NCBI GenBank assembly: GCA_963804375.1
Contig: CAWDQE010000006.1
Coordinates: forward strand, 62,001-126,000
DNA length: 64,000 bases
Source of the DNA: JANXQG01 sp963804375
Lineage (GTDB): Bacteria > Planctomycetota > Planctomycetia > Pirellulales > Thermoguttaceae
Direction of reading: 5' to 3'
A model generated the notes under the pieces. The model was not told the DNA's origin. It did not search any database and saw only the letters and a list, made by a program, of their open reading frames with translations. The stretch's first letter is position 1. The number at the start of each line of letters is the position of its first letter. Positions 9,872-19,827 of the stretch are shown here, in pieces. The position numbers and the translations under genes were made by a program.

Positions 9872-10380
9872 CATAGAGCCTCCTTCTTGTCGGGCCGTCG
9901 CCCGTTGGGCCTCCCCGTGCAGGGAAGGCCGGTCCCACGGGATGACTCTTCAAGTACCCAGCCGCCGCCGGTCCACGCTGGCGAACGAGCGGGTCGCGAC
10001 ATCCTCCGCGCCGATCCGGCAGTTCCTCCCCCTTGGCGGGGAGGGAGCCGGGGAAAGCAATCTCTGGGCAATTCGCAAAACGTTTCTTGGTTGGCATGGA
10101 GCCTCCTTCTAATCGGGCCGTCACCGGATTGGTCTGCACGCGAGGGAAGCCGGCAGCCGCTGGGCAACGCCAAATTAGGTGCCGGGATGATTCCCAGGCC
10201 AAACGGGGAGAACGATCGAGTTTCCCCATCAAGGGGGATCATGCCCAAATCGGCTTGCCTGGCGCGCCGACGAGTTGGAGGTTCCAAGAGCGAGGTTCCT
10301 GACCTGACGTACACCTTGGCGACGCGTGCCGTATGAGGCCGCAGGCTTCTGGTATCTTGCCGCGATGCCGCAGAAGGTAT
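9872..10380 (-). repeat. Repeated leader, copy 1 (two nested start modules)
   Basis: On the minus strand this repeat runs from a block resembling GGCAAGATACCA near 10360 to strong ribosome sites AGAAGGAGGCTCC-ATG (ATG 10097) and AAGGAGGCTCT-ATG (ATG 9874). Both starts encode MPTK. The same leader occurs upstream of the HNH gene (27341) and the Rpn-like gene (29191). Between the two starts a remnant AAGYLKSHPVG matches the N-terminal part of the HNH protein, so this is the decayed 5' end of such a gene. Confidence 0.6.
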
Positions 10381-10880
10381 AGAGGTAAGTGTGGGGTTGG
10401 CCCGCCGGCACGGGGTCGCTGGGCGTCAAATTCCAGGAATTCGACGAAAGAACCTTCGTGGTGTTTAGGCTCGGCGGCGTGCCCGAGGATAATATCGTGA
10501 TGGGCAATCGGCACCGCGCCACGGATGATGAGGATGTATCACTGGCTACATGGCTCCCCAAAAGGAGGGGCAATCGAGCGATTGTCGTGACCAATGTTTA
10601 CCGCACGTGCGAAGCAGGGTGGCTCTTCGCGCAAGCGTTCCAAGGGCGCGCGGTGGCCATTTCGTTCGCCCGCGCGGCGGTCAGATGGCTTTGGTGCAAA
10701 CGGCGGGCGGCGGAGCGAACCGGGGTTCCCTGCGATCAGGGGTTCGGAGCGATCCTTGGGGGAAACATCACGGTTCTCAACGGCCATTCTCGCTTCGATC
10801 GGCCAGCTTTGCGAGCAGACACCAACTGGTAGCACTCACGGCGCGCTTGCTCTTAACCAGTTCCTGGAGAGCGTAGGGTG
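10381..10880. other. No gene supported
   Basis: Open frames exist on both strands but lack domains, ribosome sites or agreement with each other. The sequence may include the 5' domains of the following group II intron, whose start could not be located. Confidence 0.3.
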
Positions 10881-11149
10881 CAACTCAGACGGCACCCGCG
10901 CCGTGGACGGCGGGCCCGGACCACAACTCCATCACAATGGGTTAGAGTTGTACTATGGGGGAACACTCATAATGGTGGATTTGCGTCGATCTTTAGTCGA
11001 ATCTACCAAACAACGTGCGTTTACACGAAGATGCTTATTGAATTTCCTGAGATATGTTATAGTTTACTTATATCGGCAGCCGACCAGTGCGTTTAAGAAA
11101 AAGGGCCAATCGCCCCAGCCATCGTGTGGGGATACTTCACCCCGCGACG

Positions 11150-12435
11150 TGGCACGGCTGAATGAGATCGAAAGGCGGAGCTATGGGTTTCGGCCCAACA
11201 CGAGTGCGCACCACGCGGTGGCTCGTTGCCGATACACGGCGTTGACGGGCTTCACCTGGATCATCGAGGGCGATGTCAAAGCTTGCTTCGACGAAATCTC
11301 CCATAAGGCGATCCTGCGGTGCCTCAGGGAAAAGGTGATCGACAAGAAGTTTCTCGCTCTGATTCAACTCCTGTTGAAGGCGGGTGCGTGGAAATCGACG
11401 GCGTCTTTCATCCGACCGCCAAATGGGTTCCTCAGGGTGGCGTCGTCTCACCGCTCCTGGCCAATATCGTGTTGAACAAGTTGGACTGGTTCCTCCATTC
11501 CAAGGGACAACACGGCAACGCCGGGATTGTGAGGCACCGCCATGGCCTGTCCAATGCCTGGTTCTGCCGTTATGCCGATGATTGGTGCGTGTTTCTCACG
11601 CGCTGTAATCGGCAGCACGCGGAACGGCTCAAGGACGAGATCCGCGACTTTCTTCGGGAAACCTGCGGGCTCGAACTGTCGGCCGAAAAGACCCGGATAA
11701 CCCACGTGAGAGACGGGTACGACTTCCTGGGATTCAACATCTCGGTAGATGTTGGAAAATCCGGACGTTTGTCGCCCAAAGTCAGGGTAGGCCAAAAAGC
11801 AATCACAAACATCCAGCATCGGCTGGGCGAGGTCCTTCGCCATCGCCCAATGCAGGAAAGCATCGCGGTCCGCCTTGCTCGGGGTTCGGCTGTCATTTGT
11901 GGCTGGTCGAACTACTTCAAGGCAGCCCACAACTTTTCGCAAGTTGGTCACGGGCTGGATCACAAGGCTTTCTGGATCACGGTGAAAGCGATATGCAGGA
12001 AGGAAGACATATCGACTGCCCAATGTCTGCGCAAGTACCGTCTTCAGGACACCATTGCCGTCCACGAAGATTGTGCCCTGGCCCGCTTCCAAGATACGGC
12101 GGCAGCGTACTACTATACGTCGCCCAAACCGTATCAACCCGGCTGTAACCAGCCATACCCGGAAGACGACGAATGGAACGCTGCTTTCGTATTCTCAATT
12201 CGTCGGCGGCCCGGATGCGAAGACCTCAAGTGGAAGGCTCTGGTCCGCGACGGCTTTCATTGCCGAGGGTGCGCGGTCGTGGTCACATCCAAGACCTCGC
12301 GCGCGGACCACATCATCCGTGTCAACCGCTTTGCCAACCTCGATATGGCGAACAGCTTGGAAAACACCAGACGCTTTGTCTACGATGCCACAAGCTCAAG
12401 ACTGCGAGGGAATCATGTGCGTAGAATCATTTGGA
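11150..12435 (+). pseudogene. Group II intron reverse transcriptase/maturase with HNH domain, decayed
   Basis: Reverse transcriptase blocks are visible in order: SYGFRPNTSAHHAV, then IIEGDVKACFDEISHKAIL, a frame change near 11385, WVPQGGVVSPLLANIVLNKL, the catalytic YADDW, and EKTRITHVRDGYDFLGFNIS. A maturase region and an HNH zinc motif follow (FHCRGCAVVV, RADHIIRV, then TLCLRCHKLKTA after another frame change near 12370). The N-terminal part before block 2 is missing. With at least two frameshifts the protein is not functional. The intron RNA end is nearby at 12435-12500. Confidence 0.85.
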
Positions 12436-12505
12436 AAGCCGGATGCTTGGAAACTTGCACGTCCGGTTTGGGGTTGGGGCCAGGGTGTAATTCCCTGGCC
12501 TACAC
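12435..12505 (+). ncRNA. Group II intron domain V and VI
   Basis: The sequence GAAAGCCGGATGC, a GAAA tetraloop region, then GCACGTCCGGTTT forms the small conserved domain V hairpin. It is followed by a second hairpin, GGCCAGGGTGTAATTCCCTGGCC, with a bulged A, as expected for domain VI. The 3' splice site is probably the CTAC just after it, directly against IS66 sequence. Confidence 0.75.
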
Positions 12506-13134
12506 CACCGCGGAACTTGCCGCGCGGACTGAAGACGATCCTGGGCAATTGCTTGGCGCATGGGCGACGGAAGGTCGTCGATGTGGAGGAGCGGTTTCCC
12601 GAGGACTGCCGCCACGTGTTGGAGTTGCTCGCGGTGGTCTATCACAACGACGCGCTCGCCAAGGAGCGGAATCTCTCGCCTGCGGAGCGGCTGCTCTTGC
12701 ATCAGGCCGACAGTGGCCCGGTCATGAAGGAACTCCATACCTGGCTTGGCCGGCAATTCGACGAGCATCGCGTGGAGCCCAACTCGGCCCTGGGGGCTGG
12801 CATTGCTTAGATGCTTCGGCACTGGGAGCCGCTGACGCTCTTTCTGCGCGTGGCCGGAGCACCGCTGGACAATAACATCTGCGAACGGGCTTTGAAGATG
12901 GCAATCCGGCATCGCAAGAACTCCTTGTTCTACAAGACCCCTCGTGGCGCCCGCGTGGGAGACATCTTCATGAGCCTGATCCACACGAGCCGACTCTGTG
13001 GGGCTAATCCTTTCGACTACCTCACCGCGTTGGAGTGTCACGCGGATTAGGCGGCCTTGAATCCGGCGAACTGGATGCCCTGGAACTATCGGCAAACGCT
13101 GGCCAATGCCGTCATGCCGCCCACCGCCTCTTGA
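12506..13134 (+). pseudogene. IS66-family transposase, C-terminal half
   Basis: The IS66 C-terminal domain is recognised by ILGNCLAHGRRKVVDV, MLRHWEPLTLFL, PLDNNICERALKMAIRHRKN and NPANWMPWNYRQTL. A single frame runs from the intron boundary to TGA 13132-13134 but holds two in-frame TAG codons, at 12808 (expected Tyr in IAYMLRHW) and 13048 (expected Glu). The 5' half is absent; the decayed group II intron abuts the break, which fits an intron inserted in IS66. Confidence 0.85.
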
Positions 13135-13334
13135 TCATCGACCGTTACCTGCCATCGTCACCGGCCCGCCATAAAAGATTTTTCTCGCCTGCCGGAAGGA
13201 CACGGGTTCTGGCGCTCTGCCTGCGCTGAACAATCCCGCGGTCGGGCCTAAAACCCGGCCCCGACATCTATCTTATGGCGGCCTCGCATTCTCGGGCCGT
13301 CACCCCACCTTTCACCAGAACCAGGAGCCCTCCC

Positions 13335-13448
13335 ATGCCCGAACCGACCACCCCACGGCCCTATGACTACATCACCACCCCCACTGGCCCGCTACCCCTG
13401 GCTTTGACTTTCAAATTTCAAGCGTTGAACCGCTGCCCGCCTTGTTGA
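13335..13448 (+). CDS. Possible 37-residue peptide
   Basis: The ATG is preceded by AGGAGCCCTCCC. The product MPEPTTPRPYDYITTPTGPL is Pro/Thr-rich and ends PPC. It has no relatives in the window and may be a truncated gene start. Confidence 0.2.
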   Translation: MPEPTTPRPYDYITTPTGPLPLALTFKFQALNRCPPC

Positions 13449-13468
13449 GGTGAGTTAAGTCTATTAGA

Positions 13469-14557
13469 TCACCCGATACCGAGCCGCCGGGCGGCCAGCA
13501 ATGCCTTGCGAGTGAGACGCGAGCGGAAGAAACAGAGTACATAAATCGCTTTAACGTGGTACCGCGCTTCCTCACCAAGGATGGTTCGTAGCAAGTGGAT
13601 GGCACGCTCAACAGTTGCATCTTTAAGGTATGTCCGGGCTTCGTCGAGCAACACGGAACCGAAGAGCAGTTCTGCAGCTGCGAGGTTGAATATCGCCCAC
13701 CGAAGTGAGTTATTCTGCGACGCAAGCCAAGCAAATCGACTCCAGTCAATCGAGGAAGAATAGAAGCGGATAAGTCCCCATAAATCAAGAAGCCGTGCAT
13801 ACCATTCAGACTTGGGCGTGCGTAGAGTGAGATGTTTGCTGTTGTGTACGCACTGATAGAATATCTCTGCATCCGGCCTGAGTCCCTGGACACGCGCCCC
13901 CTTTGCCTCGAAAAACCATGGGGTTTGCAGCAGTTCAGTAAGCAGGCGCGAGTCGACGTGATACAAGTCGAGAGGCTCCGTCAGAGCATGGTGAATACTG
14001 ACGCGTAGATTGATCCCTCTGGGTTCGCGTATGTAACCTTGCCCACGCACATCGGATGGCCCCATTGCTCGGAAGCCTTGTTCCTCAAGCGCAAGACACG
14101 TCGCCTCGTAGTCCGAAACGGCCACGAGCAAGTCAATGTCCACCATGGCGCGCACGCCAATATCGTTCTGATAGACGGTATGCATCAACATCGCCCCCTT
14201 GATGAAAACGAACTGAATCTGCATGCATTCGAACCGTTCCGAAAGCTCGACAACCATTCGACTAGCGATTTCCGCGCGTACGGAGTTAAACAGGTAACAG
14301 AGACGCAAGCGTTCGTTGACAGCGGTCGGGACCGTGACGCTTGTGGTTGCATTCTTCAGAAGCTTCCATACGCAAGGTTTGAAGCGCCAAGGCACTTCGA
14401 GAACGGTCTCCCAATCGGCAGGCGATAGGATACAAGTCAAGGCGCTGGAGGTGTCTCTTACTGCGGAAGCTTGACCAGACGTGCCGATTAGTTGGGATTG
14501 CGCTCGCAGAACATTGAGAGAGAAGCGTGAAACTCGTGACGACTTTAGGGGGAACAT
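13469..14557 (-). CDS. Nucleotidyltransferase-fold protein (PF14907-like)
   Basis: This 362-residue protein shows the hallmarks of the NTP_transf_5 group: FVFIKGAMLMHTVYQNDIGVR, then MVDIDLLVAVSDYEATCLAL with a D-x-D metal site, and SIHHALTEPLDLYHVDSRLL. Such proteins are known beside HPr-kinase-like enzymes in some lasso peptide clusters, where they can extend a phosphate tag. The N-terminal 40 residues are poorly conserved, so the true start may be further in. It is the last gene of the minus-strand run from 20313, about 120 bases after a related fragment. Confidence 0.72.
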   Translation of the reverse strand: MFPLKSSRVSRFSLNVLRAQSQLIGTSGQASAVRDTSSALTCILSPADWETVLEVPWRFKPCVWKLLKNATTSVTVPTAVNERLRLCYLFNSVRAEIASRMVVELSERFECMQIQFVFIKGAMLMHTVYQNDIGVRAMVDIDLLVAVSDYEATCLALEEQGFRAMGPSDVRGQGYIREPRGINLRVSIHHALTEPLDLYHVDSRLLTELLQTPWFFEAKGARVQGLRPDAEIFYQCVHNSKHLTLRTPKSEWYARLLDLWGLIRFYSSSIDWSRFAWLASQNNSLRWAIFNLAAAELLFGSVLLDEARTYLKDATVERAIHLLRTILGEEARYHVKAIYVLCFFRSRLTRKALLAARRLGIG

Positions 14558-14673
14558 CTTTTATCCTATCCAGACTTTGATGATCTGGAGCGCACTGAAT
14601 ATTGTACTAGGTGCGGTGTCTTGTTGCACAGGGGGCTCGCACAATCTGATGTATGCACCCATCGATAAATCGG

Positions 14674-14865
14674 CTATTCTGCCTTCTTGGAACCCCATGC
14701 CAAAGCGAGCAAGGTCGGCCCGGGCGCTACGCGATGCTGTGCGGAAAGGTCAATGACCTGGGTCCAGTCCGACTCGGAAAGTCGCCCAAGGCGGGCTGTC
14801 CGCTCTTCGCTGGGCCGCACACGCAGGCAGTCCAGCAAGCATTGGTTCTGTTGGTTATGGTTCAT
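14674..14865 (-). pseudogene. N-terminal fragment of a second nucleotidyltransferase
   Basis: The ATG at 14865 is preceded by GGAAAGGCGACC. The 63 residues (CLRVRPSEERTARLGRL, then SDWTQVIDLSAQHRVAPGP) look like the helical start of a PF14907 protein and then stop. It lies directly after the ABC gene and before the longer nucleotidyltransferase. It is probably what remains of a duplicate. Confidence 0.5.
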
Positions 14866-14893
14866 ACGGTCGCCTTTCCAGACTCGTCGGGTT

Positions 14894-16717
14894 TTAACGG
14901 TAATTCCTGGCCTGCAATTCGAACATCTCCGCATACCGGCCGCCGCGCCGCATCAGGGCGTCGTGGTCGCCGCTTTCGATAATCTGGCCCTTTTCCATCA
15001 CATAAATGCAATCCGCCTGGCGCACGGTGGAAAAGCGGTGGCTGATCAGGATGGCCGTCCGCCCCGCCGCCAGTTGCCGGAACTTACCAAAGACCTCGGC
15101 TTCGGCTTGGGCATCCAAGGCGCTGGTGGGCTCGTCCAGCACGAGGATCTGGGCCTCCCGGAGGAAGGCCCGGGCCAGGGCCACCTTCTGCCACTCGCCC
15201 ACACTCAATTCCTCGCCGCGTTCAAACCACTTGCCCAGGATCGTGGCGTAGCCTTGGGGCAGGCGGGCCATGACCTCGTCGGCCCCCGAGTTCCGCGCGG
15301 CGGCGACAATCCGTTCATCATCAGCTACCAGGTCCGTATTCCCCAACCAGACGTTGTCGCGTGCCGACAGGTGGTAGTGGACGTAATCCTGAAATATCAC
15401 GCTCATCTGCCGGCGCAGGGCCGCCGTGGAAAACTCCCGCAAGTCCACCCCGTCTACGGTAATCGCGCCCTGCGTCGGGTCATACAACCGGCAGAGCAGC
15501 TTCGTCAGCGTGGACTTGCCGGACCCGTTCTCACCCACCAGGGCGATGTGCTCGCCCGGCCGGATCGCCAGCGAGACGTCGTCCAAAGCCTTCCTCGTTT
15601 CGCCGTCATATTGGAAGCACACGTGGTCGAGCACAATGCCGGCGTGCATGGCGGGAGGAAAGGGCTGCGCCTGCCACGGTTCGATCACCTTCGGCTTCAA
15701 ATCCAGGAATTCATAGAGATTGGCGAGGAACAGATTGTCTTCGTAGAGGCCCGCCAGGCTGCCCAGCAACTCCAGGAGAAAGCCCTGGCCGCGCTGAAAG
15801 GCCTGGAAATACATCACCAGACTGCCCAGCGTGATGGCCCCCTGCACCGCCCGGTAGGCGATGAACCCGCAGCAGCCGAAGACCGCCACCGTCCCCAGGA
15901 CCTGGGTCAGGAGTTCGACGAGGGAACGTCGGGCGGACATCTGCAACTGCTCCTGGCGGAGTTGCAGGCGCTGTTCGCGGAATCGGCGGCGGAAGAGCGA
16001 ACCCAGGTCGAACAGCCGGATTTCCTTGGCGGGCCCATCGCTGGTCAGCAACCAGTGGTAATACCAGGCCCGGCGTTCCGGCGGCGTCCGCTCGCGTTCC
16101 CATTGGTACATCCGCTTGGAAAACCGCAACCGAACCAGCACTCCGGGGACCGCCGCCGCGCACAGGACCAGGGCCATTGCCCAATGCAACGAGCAGAGCA
16201 GGCCGGCCACGGCCATCAGGGAGATCACGCTCTGGCCGGCCTGCAGGAGGCCGTTCACAATCCGCGGGGGCCGGTACGGGGCCTGCTGCTGGGCCCGGTG
16301 CTGCACGTCGTAGTAGTCCGGGCTTTCATAGTAGGCCAAATCGACCTCGGCCGACTTGGCATGAAGAATATCCGAGACGTGGTCCGTAACCGCCTGCGAT
16401 TGGACCTGGCCGATCAGGCCGGCGACGATCCGGCACAGGCTGCCGAGCAGGGCGGCCCCGCCCGCCAAGGCGATGTACAGCACCACGCGTCGCAGGGCGC
16501 CCTCCTTGTCCGGGGCGGCGATGGCCGCGGTCGCGGCGTCCACGACGAGTTTCATGAGCCACAGCGAAAGCAACGGCAGCAGCCCCTGGACAAACACGAA
16601 ACCCACGCTGGCCGCCGTGCAGCCCGGCGCCTCCGCCAGACGAGACCAACCGCGCGGCGAAGGTTCAGTTCGTGTCTGATTCTCGATCGAACTGATTCCG
16701 CGTTTTCCATGCCACAC
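14894..16717 (-). CDS. ABC transporter, fused permease and ATPase (peptide-exporter type)
   Basis: The 607-residue half-transporter has a membrane part at residues 30-320 with about six helices (for example VGFVFVQGLLPLLSLWLM) and an ATPase part at residues 360-607. Walker A is GENGSGKST (395-403), the signature is LSVGEWQ (504), Walker B is ILVLDEPTSALD (524) and the switch histidine is in LISHRF (560). All catalytic residues are present. No peptidase C39 domain is fused, so leader removal would need another enzyme, perhaps the gene at 16798. The likely substrate is the modified peptide of this cluster. Confidence 0.88.
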   Translation of the reverse strand: MWHGKRGISSIENQTRTEPSPRGWSRLAEAPGCTAASVGFVFVQGLLPLLSLWLMKLVVDAATAAIAAPDKEGALRRVVLYIALAGGAALLGSLCRIVAGLIGQVQSQAVTDHVSDILHAKSAEVDLAYYESPDYYDVQHRAQQQAPYRPPRIVNGLLQAGQSVISLMAVAGLLCSLHWAMALVLCAAAVPGVLVRLRFSKRMYQWERERTPPERRAWYYHWLLTSDGPAKEIRLFDLGSLFRRRFREQRLQLRQEQLQMSARRSLVELLTQVLGTVAVFGCCGFIAYRAVQGAITLGSLVMYFQAFQRGQGFLLELLGSLAGLYEDNLFLANLYEFLDLKPKVIEPWQAQPFPPAMHAGIVLDHVCFQYDGETRKALDDVSLAIRPGEHIALVGENGSGKSTLTKLLCRLYDPTQGAITVDGVDLREFSTAALRRQMSVIFQDYVHYHLSARDNVWLGNTDLVADDERIVAAARNSGADEVMARLPQGYATILGKWFERGEELSVGEWQKVALARAFLREAQILVLDEPTSALDAQAEAEVFGKFRQLAAGRTAILISHRFSTVRQADCIYVMEKGQIIESGDHDALMRRGGRYAEMFELQARNYR

Positions 16718-16797
16718 ACCTCACCGGCGAACGCACAGCCTGCTATTCAGGCGGCCCGCCCAGTCGCGAGACGGCTTGCGCGACGGAAGCGCCTGCC

Positions 16798-17289
16798 TTA
16801 AGCGCGAAAGAACAAAGCATGCCGTAGTCGCCGCAGCATCCCCCTCCCGCGTGCGCGGACGCTGGCGGCAAGCGACAAGAGCCGGCGCCCGAGAGGCCCG
16901 CAACTGGACCATACGACGCCCGCAAGGCGCCAAGGGCCGCTATCCAGTGCGCGACGGCAGCCGCTACGATATGTCGCAACCGCCCTGCCTAGGGCGTCGT
17001 GCCGCGAAAAGGGGCCTTCCCATTGCTCCTGCGCGTCGCCACAAAGGTAGAAGCCCTCATCGTCCACGCGCACGACACGGTGCAGCATATAGCGCTGGAC
17101 AGGCACGGGAGACTGCGCCAGCACAATATCGCCCAGCGCCGGCAGAGAGCGCACCGATTCAAGCTCCACCGTGTCGCCGTCGCGGATGAAGGGCAACATG
17201 CTGCTCCCGGTCACGGTCATACGTACCCGCTGACCGCGTTCCAGCGCGGCGCGAATGACGGGCATCAACTCGCGGCAAGGGATGATCAT
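16798..17289 (-). CDS. S24/S26-family signal peptidase-like protein (SipW type)
   Basis: This 163-residue protein has the serine-peptidase motif VTGSSMLPFIRDGD (nucleophile Ser30) and MLHRVVRV with His70, the Ser/His arrangement of SipW/ER-type signal peptidases, plus FYLCGDA near residue 83. A hydrophobic C-terminal segment could anchor it. It lies between the HPr-kinase-like gene and the ABC exporter. A role in trimming the exported peptide is inferred from position only. A copy of its first 70 bases recurs at 20795-20880. Confidence 0.7.
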   Translation of the reverse strand: MIIPCRELMPVIRAALERGQRVRMTVTGSSMLPFIRDGDTVELESVRSLPALGDIVLAQSPVPVQRYMLHRVVRVDDEGFYLCGDAQEQWEGPFSRHDALGRAVATYRSGCRRALDSGPWRLAGVVWSSCGPLGRRLLSLAASVRARGRGMLRRLRHALFFRA

Positions 17290-17316
17290 AGCACCGACCT
17301 CACGAGCGAGACGACC

Positions 17317-18171
17317 TCAGGCTCCGGGCGGCAGCGGAGGCGATAGACTGGCACGCGCCAGGATGGCATTGAGATTCGCCATGGCGCGCTGCATCAGTGC
17401 GCGATCCCAGTACGGCAGAAACGCACGAGCGAGCAGCAGCGCTGCAGAAGCGGATGGGGAGAGCCGTTGGATGCCGTTCTCCGGCGCTTGTTCGAGCACG
17501 ATGAGCGCAGCGAGCGGCGCCTGATGGGCGCGTGCGATGTCGGCGGCGCCGCCCCAAGGCGTGCCGTAACACATTGGGCCGCGCGTCTCCGCCCGAACTG
17601 CGATGCGGTCATCGTTCATGACAATCACACCCGGCTCCCGGCTCCATAAGCCCGCCTGCGTGCTCTTGCCGGCGCCGGAATGCCCGATGAAGACGATGCC
17701 GCGGCCATTGTCGTCCAGGCCGGAAGAATGAAAGACCAATCCGCCAGAAAAGAGGACGGCGGTGCGGAGAATCAGTTCGCCGGCGCCGCCGCTGAGCAAA
17801 CTCTGCCAGCGTGGGCCGGTGCGCTGTTCAGTTAACGTCAGATCGTTCCAGCCGGGGTTGGCGAGCAGGACGCCGCGCGCCGCGCCCCCCGGCCTTCGCC
17901 GTGGTAGCCCAGCACCGCGCAGCAATCCGGTCCCGCACGGTACATTTTCCAGACGGAACCGGGGTCGTAGATTAACTCGCCGCGCAGGGGGCCGCAGCCA
18001 GGAACTTTCTTTCCAACGCAGGACCACGCGCGCCAGCGGCTCCTCCGGCGCGGGCACAGCGCAAAAAGCCCCCAGACACTCTTCGATGCCCAATTCGGTG
18101 GCGGAGAATGCGCTGCTCAACTCAATCAAAATGTTGGCGATGCGGATGGGAATATTATGCACGTTCGCCAT
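17317..18171 (-). CDS. HPr-kinase-like protein, with two compensating frameshifts
   Basis: The P-loop GHSGAGKST (163-171) is followed by VIVMNDDRIAV (two Asp typical of HprK) and ALIVLEQ. Between about 17880 and 18000 the sensible reading is in a neighbouring frame (LIYDPGSVWKMYRAGPDCCA), then returns; both change points lie at C/G homopolymers. The frame is formally open at 284 residues. Relatives (lasso peptide kinases such as the paeninodin one) phosphorylate a C-terminal Ser of a peptide. Its start overlaps the radical SAM stop by 17 bases, which suggests translational coupling. Confidence 0.72.
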   Translation of the reverse strand: MANVHNIPIRIANILIELSSAFSATELGIEECLGAFCAVPAPEEPLARVVLRWKESSWLRPPARRVNLRPRFRLENVPCGTGLLRGAGLPRRRPGGAARGVLLANPGWNDLTLTEQRTGPRWQSLLSGGAGELILRTAVLFSGGLVFHSSGLDDNGRGIVFIGHSGAGKSTQAGLWSREPGVIVMNDDRIAVRAETRGPMCYGTPWGGAADIARAHQAPLAALIVLEQAPENGIQRLSPSASAALLLARAFLPYWDRALMQRAMANLNAILARASLSPPLPPGA

Positions 18172-19242
18172 AACGTTCCTTGAGCCCGCGCGCGATTTCG
18201 CACAGATACGGCACAGGTTCGGTCATGGTACCGGTCTCCAGCAGCGAGAACGCCGGGCAGCGCAGGCAATAGGCCCGGAAATCGCAGTCTAGGCACGCCG
18301 GCGCCATTAGCGGCGCAGAATCCACAAAGTGCTGCACCTGCTTCCAGGCGGCGCGAAAACCGACTTCAAGGGTGCGCACGCGGGGCGACGGCACATCAGT
18401 GCAGGTGCATATTTCCCCCTGCGGATTGACGACAAAGGTGGCCTGGCCGGCCTGGCAAGCGAAATTGCGATCAGAGCCGCGGGATGCTTCGCGCCGGATT
18501 TCGATCCATTCAGTCCATTCAGGGGCCGACACGCAGTCTGTCGCTTCGAGGGCGATACATTCGGCGGCGGAAAGGCGGCAGGCGTCAACGTCCGACAACG
18601 CGCCGTCGCGCCGTTTGAAAAGCAGCCAGGCGGATGAGAACGGCAGGCCCCAATGTTGGGCCATCCGGCGCATAGCCTCCAGTTCCCCCACGTTTTGCCG
18701 CGTGATGGTGGTCTTGAGGCTGAGCGGTATGCGATGCCTGACCAGCGCCTCGATGCCGTCGCAGCAACGGGCGTAACTGCCGGGAACGCCGGTGACAGCC
18801 TCATAAGTTGCGGCGGTGGCGCCGTAGAGGGTGATTTCCGTGCGACTGGGCGGCGCCTCCGCCAGGCGCGCCGCATGCCCCTCGGTGATTAGCGTGCCGT
18901 TGGTAAACAAGGTGATGATGAGGCCCAGGCGCGTGAGCGGGGTGTACAATTCGAAAAAGTCGGGCGCAAGAAGACCTCGCCGCCGGTCAGGAGCAAAAAG
19001 ACCATGCCGTTGTCCATCGCCTGGCGCGCCAGTTCCAACCAGGCGGCGGCCGAGAGTTCTGTGCCGCGTTGCGTGGCATCGCCAGCCGATTGGCGGATGT
19101 AGCACATACGACAGGCCAGGTTGCAACGCTCGGTCAACTCGAACGTGCCGTGGACGGGCTGGCGGCGCGCCGCGGCGCGGCCGAGCAGTTCACGTGCCAG
19201 CCGACCATAATCGGTAGGCAACGCTGTGCTGGCGGTGGTCAT
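18155..19242 (-). CDS. Radical SAM/SPASM peptide-modifying enzyme, one frameshift
   Basis: The cluster-binding motif CNLACRMCYI has Cys40, Cys44 and Cys47. The TGGEVFL block follows; near 18960 the reading shifts by one base at a run of five T, then continues as PDFFELYTPLTRLGLIITLF. The C-terminal SPASM region has FACQAGQATFVVNPQG and CLDCDFRAYCLRC, enough Cys for auxiliary Fe-S clusters. Such enzymes make thioether, C-C or related links on ribosomal peptides guided by a PqqD-like domain, and PqqD-like genes lie directly upstream. Because of the frameshift it is either a recent pseudogene or a sequencing error. Confidence 0.8.
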
Positions 19243-19511
19243 GTGCTTTGTTCCAATTGGGCTATCTTGACGATCTCATCCACGAAGGGCTGCACATTCG
19301 ATGCGGCGCCTCCTGGGATTACGTCGAAGTGCTCGGCCACGGCGGGAGCGACTTCGTCCAGCGTGCGCTCTTGCGCCGGCAGTTCCCACACACAGGTCGC
19401 CGTATCGCTCACCATGATGAGACCGTTCAAATCCATCACTAGCGCGCCCAGCGGCACCTGTTGGTTCTAGCCACCGACGTTTTGAAACATGAAGTCGGAC
19501 CTACGATTTAT
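19239..19511 (-). pseudogene. PqqD-like gene, copy 1, decayed start
   Basis: It aligns with the copy at 20047: QQVPLGALVMDLNGLIMVSD against LLVPIGAQVMDLNGLVTLNA, and LDEVAPAVAEHFDV in the helical half. The start codon of the other copy is ATA here (19511-19509), and a Glu codon is TAG (19469-19467). Translation could only begin inside, for example at GTG 19457. It overlaps the radical SAM start by four bases (ATGA), as a working partner would. Confidence 0.65.
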
Positions 19512-19827
19512 TTGCTCTCAAAAAAGTCGGCAGCGTCAACAATTCTACGGGAGCCCCTGCCCGCCCCTTGCGCTCGGGCAGCGGCGCACATACGCGCTGC
19601 CATCCGCAGTCGGAACCGTCCACCCCGCTTTCCCACACGGATCCGATTTCCTCGACAACTTCTTCTCGTCGCCAGGTCTTGTCTGGGTTGATTTGCAAAC
19701 GGTTGAGCGTCGCGTCAAGCGGAGGAACCGGTTCAATGAGGAACGTGCGGGTGCTCTCCCCATCGGGCACGCGGGGATTGCCCGAAGAAAATTTGCACTG
19801 CACCTCAGCCGCGCCGACGCGACGCCT
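19512..19827. other. Between peptide and PqqD copy 1; unassigned frame
   Basis: The minus-strand frame of the 56-residue peptide stays open after its TGA down to 19501, entered by a GTG at 19803. The 100-residue reading includes VWESGVDGSDCGWQRVC but has no ribosome site and no recognised domain. It may be decayed sequence of another precursor or accessory gene. Confidence 0.25.

Noticed and set aside
8619..10112. 497-codon plus-strand frame over the DDE transposase region
   Set aside because: Antisense to transposase sequence and to the repeated leader; no start signal or motif.
14687..16801. 704-codon plus-strand frame opposite the ABC transporter gene
   Set aside because: It mirrors the ABC gene over its whole length; the minus strand has all the ATPase motifs.
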